Assembly (NCBI GenBank): GCA_039184055.1
Contig: JBCDBH010000287.1
Coordinates: 1 to 7,772 of the forward strand
Origin: JBCDBH01 sp039184055
GTDB lineage: Bacteria; Acidobacteriota; Thermoanaerobaculia; Multivoradales; J023
Direction of reading: 5' to 3'
Length of the DNA stretch: 7,772 nucleotides
Shown in pieces: positions 7,239 to 7,772 of this stretch. The notes under the pieces are model-generated. The model did no database searches and was not told where the DNA came from. It saw nothing but the letters and a program-made list of their open reading frames with translations. Each line of letters opens with the position of its first letter. Position 1 is the first letter of the stretch. Made by a program: the position numbers and the translations under genes.

Positions 7239-7772
7239 GTGGCGAGCGAGGCGCCTGGTGTAAAGCTGTCCCGTGACGGCCGGCCGATTCGGTACGGTCC
7301 CTATCCTGAAATCACCTGGCCGGCGATCCTCGTCGGTTATGTGGTGGGTGCGCTGATCGCGATTTCGATCGGCTATCTCAGTCTCAAGCTCGGTTTTTCG
7401 ATCGAAGGCTCGGAGCTCGCCGCCATTCTCGGCTTTGGCGTGTTGCGTGGCGTGATGCGTCGTAAGTCGATCATCGAGAACAACATTCAGCAAACCCTGG
7501 CATCGGGTGTCAACGGTGCGTCGGCGGGCATGATGTTCTCCTTGCCGGCGATCTTTATTCTCGGCTATACCGACTTCAACAAGCCTCTGGTCGTCCTCGG
7601 CTGTATGGCCGGTGGCATTCTCGGTATCGCCTTCATCATTCCGCTGCGTAAACAGATGATCGATTTCGATCGTCTCGCTTATCCCGGTGGTATCGCCACC
7701 GCCGCGGTGCTCAAGACGCCGGGCGCCGGTCTCAAGAAGGCTCAGCTCCTGCTCGGCGCCGGCCTCTTCGCC
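7239..7772 (+). CDS. OPT/YSL family transporter, N-terminal part (3' end outside window)
   Basis: Member of the oligopeptide transporter family, proton-coupled importers of small peptides or metal-chelate complexes in the cytoplasmic membrane; the substrate cannot be read from sequence. The frame runs open for 178 codons from GTG at 7239 to the window edge, and family members are usually 500-700 aa, so most of the protein is missing. A cytoplasmic N-terminus of about 25 residues is followed by spans near 28-48, 52-70, 87-109 and 116-135. Family hallmarks are the stretch at 80-109, with ENNIQQTLASG, then SAGMMFSLPAIFILG (compare the typical E-N-x-x-x-T-x-A-S and F-x-L-P-A), and LAYPGGIATAAVLK (146-159), matching the family's L-P-Y-P-x-G-x-A element. 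The start is set by AAAGGAG nine bases upstream. The gene is 81 bp after the GT87 gene on the same strand and may have its own promoter. Confidence 0.9.
   Translation, partial: MASEAPGVKLSRDGRPIRYGPYPEITWPAILVGYVVGALIAISIGYLSLKLGFSIEGSELAAILGFGVLRGVMRRKSIIENNIQQTLASGVNGASAGMMFSLPAIFILGYTDFNKPLVVLGCMAGGILGIAFIIPLRKQMIDFDRLAYPGGIATAAVLKTPGAGLKKAQLLLGAGLFA

Noticed and set aside
1..7772. tRNA, rRNA, CRISPR array, insertion sequence or toxin-antitoxin pair
   Set aside because: Coding sequence fills nearly the whole window; the two intergenic gaps (144 and 81 bp) show no tRNA-like fold, direct repeats or transposase remnants, so nothing of this kind is supported.

Overview
The window is an ordinary-looking chromosomal stretch of moderately high GC (about 60% by eye). 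It holds four protein genes and no RNA gene, mobile element, CRISPR array or long repeat that I can see. Three of the four fall into recognisable families. The two end genes are cut by the window edges. The organism is not decided by the sequence. Details of the DNA polymerase (such as INGHLGSS and ENHAPVV) match my recollection of Planctomycetota, perhaps Phycisphaerae; this is an impression, not a search result.

Layout. (1) 3-1901, plus strand: the C-terminal 632 residues of a Ser/Thr protein kinase. The fragment opens just before the HRD catalytic loop and continues into a soluble C-terminal region of about 470 residues that I cannot assign, apart from a possible DUF4388/PATAN-like stretch. 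(2) 1923-5879, minus strand: a complete dnaE, the replicative DNA polymerase III alpha subunit (1318 aa), with the three catalytic Asp residues, a largely metal-competent PHP domain, a beta-clamp motif and an OB fold. It converges on the kinase gene with only 21 bp between the stop codons. (3) 6024-7157, plus strand: a multi-pass membrane protein with GT87/DUF2029 glycosyltransferase motifs, divergent from dnaE across a 144 bp gap. (4) 7239-7772, plus strand: the N-terminal 178 residues of an OPT/YSL family oligopeptide or metal-chelate transporter. It has a GTG start and a strong Shine-Dalgarno site, and lies 81 bp after the glycosyltransferase gene.

The genes do not form an obvious pathway. 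dnaE is housekeeping. The kinase, glycosyltransferase and transporter are probably independent neighbours, and a candidate sigma70-type promoter suggests the transporter has its own transcription start. I found no convincing new multi-gene system. The points most worth a second look are the unassigned C-terminal half of the kinase, a Cys-to-His change at an expected PHP metal ligand in DnaE, the inverted repeat and promoter candidate ahead of the transporter, and a marked excess of GATC across the window.
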